A DNA stretch of 64,000 nt from Amblyornis subalaris. Lineage: Eukaryota > Chordata > Aves > Passeriformes > Ptilonorhynchidae. Numbering within the stretch: the stretch's first letter is position 1; each line of letters starts with the position of its first letter. Under the pieces are notes generated by a model. The model made no database searches. It worked only from the letters and a program-made list of their open reading frames with translations, and had not been told where the DNA came from. Positions 63,101 to 64,000 of the stretch are shown in pieces. The translations under genes were made by a program, and so were the position numbers. The stretch is taken from the NCBI GenBank assembly GCA_018881555.1, contig JACAXG010000053.1, positions 5,631,210 through 5,695,209 on the forward strand, given 5' to 3'.

Positions 63101-64000
63101 GGCTCTGGCTGCTTCCCTTGCACAGGCACTGCTGCGTGCTCAGCCCCAGGATGTGCTGCCTCAGGGACCCCAGCAAGCAAAGCACAGACTGCAGAGCTGC
63201 TTGGCCTGAGCTGGCTGCTCATGGGGTTGTAGCGGTGCTGGTTGTGGGGAAAGGGGTGGAGAAGTGTTGCTGGTGAGAGGGAGGGTAAACACACCCTCGT
63301 TTGGCAGCAGAGATGTTTCATCACAGTGGATTTAGGACTAAATGTCACCCTGCTGGGGTGCAGATAGCATCTCATCCACAGAGAGCACATGGACTGCTCG
63401 CAGGGAAAATTGCTAACCCAGTTGTTATTCCCTGTGTTTATGGTCAGAAAAGCCTGGAGTTCACTGGCCACACAAATGGCCATGCCATGCTGTGTCTGGC
63501 CTATGCCAGGGGATATCCCCACATTCCTAAAGGCAGGCTGTAAGAGATAACAACCCCACAGTTTGCATGATAAAAATGCATCTCTTGATTAAAGATTGAG
63601 TTTATCAGCTGCAGGTAACACTCTGTTTGATGTCTGCCTCTGTACAACCTGCAAGGAGAGAAGGGGTCTGCAGGAATGGGGGCATCCCCAGGGCAGCATC
63701 CCCGTTCTGTGCCTTGCCTAAGGAGCTGGAAAGTAATGAAGGTGTTTGAGTTCAGCATTAAGTGCTCAGGTTTTCCAGGCTCTGACTGTGGCTCTTGGAG
63801 CTGAGACAGGCCCCGACAGCACTTCAGCTGGATGAAATAAAGAGAGCAGCAACTGGAGCCCAGCCAGGATGCAGTTAGCTGAGAGAGAGCGAGCTTCCTT
63901 TTCATTTTTATAAATTTGTTCCAAGACTGTTTTATTAAGCTTATTCTTTATTCGCAGAATACTGGTCTAGTTTGCAGAAGAGTTTCAGGCTGACTGGCAA
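60123..64000. other. Single-copy non-coding sequence to the window end
   Basis: No gene recognised. It contains a 20-bp AT-rich inverted repeat (61452-61471) and GC-richer sequence at 62.95-63.25 kb. The largest minus-strand open frame there (62935-63522) begins with GTG and has no domain, so it is not called. Confidence 0.5.

Noticed and set aside
62935..63522. 195-codon minus-strand ORF
   Set aside because: It begins with GTG and has no recognisable domain. It lies in GC-richer sequence where other frames are open too. It is most likely chance.

Overview
The window looks like non-coding DNA from a bird, probably a passerine. The main evidence is a set of CR1 (chicken repeat 1) LINE fragments that end in the avian-type ATTCTATG octamer, a solo endogenous-retrovirus LTR, and AT-rich background sequence with very short ORFs and few CpGs. 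There are no operons, ribosome binding sites or dense ORFs, so it is not microbial. About 110 isolated N bases are scattered through the window, as expected for a vertebrate draft assembly with masked or ambiguous positions.

Layout: a CR1 3' end at about 150-399 (+); mostly unique sequence to 4.7 kb; a longer CR1 copy at 4741-5325 (-) that still carries a decayed tail of its ORF2 protein; then a long single-copy stretch to 32 kb. That stretch holds two small CpG-enriched patches (9.0 and 10.3 kb), one fairly good candidate internal exon (18676-18842, +), one candidate non-coding exon (22088-22168, +) and an ancient MITE-like palindrome near 22.6-22.75 kb. A perfect pentanucleotide array of GGGAT units lies at 32144-32316. 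A further single-copy block follows (32.3-47.8 kb), with a short GATGAA repeat, a third CpG-rich patch (37.3-37.56 kb) and a candidate terminal exon (44762-44893, +). At 47849-47986 there is a pure polypyrimidine tract. The 50-60 kb part is richest in transposon remains: a very old CR1/L3-like copy (50085-50765, +), a CR1 3' tip (53155-53249, +), a solo LTR (53623-54191, -) and another CR1 3' end (59935-60122, +).

I recognise no complete host gene. The window is best read as an intergenic region or large intron. The candidate exons rest only on splice-site appearance and open frames, and each could be chance. No tRNA, rRNA, CRISPR array or clearly recognisable structured RNA was found by eye. 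No clear new biological system is visible; the items most worth checking are the 18.7 kb exon candidate, the G-quadruplex-capable GGGAT array, the CpG-rich patches and the uneven spacing of N bases.
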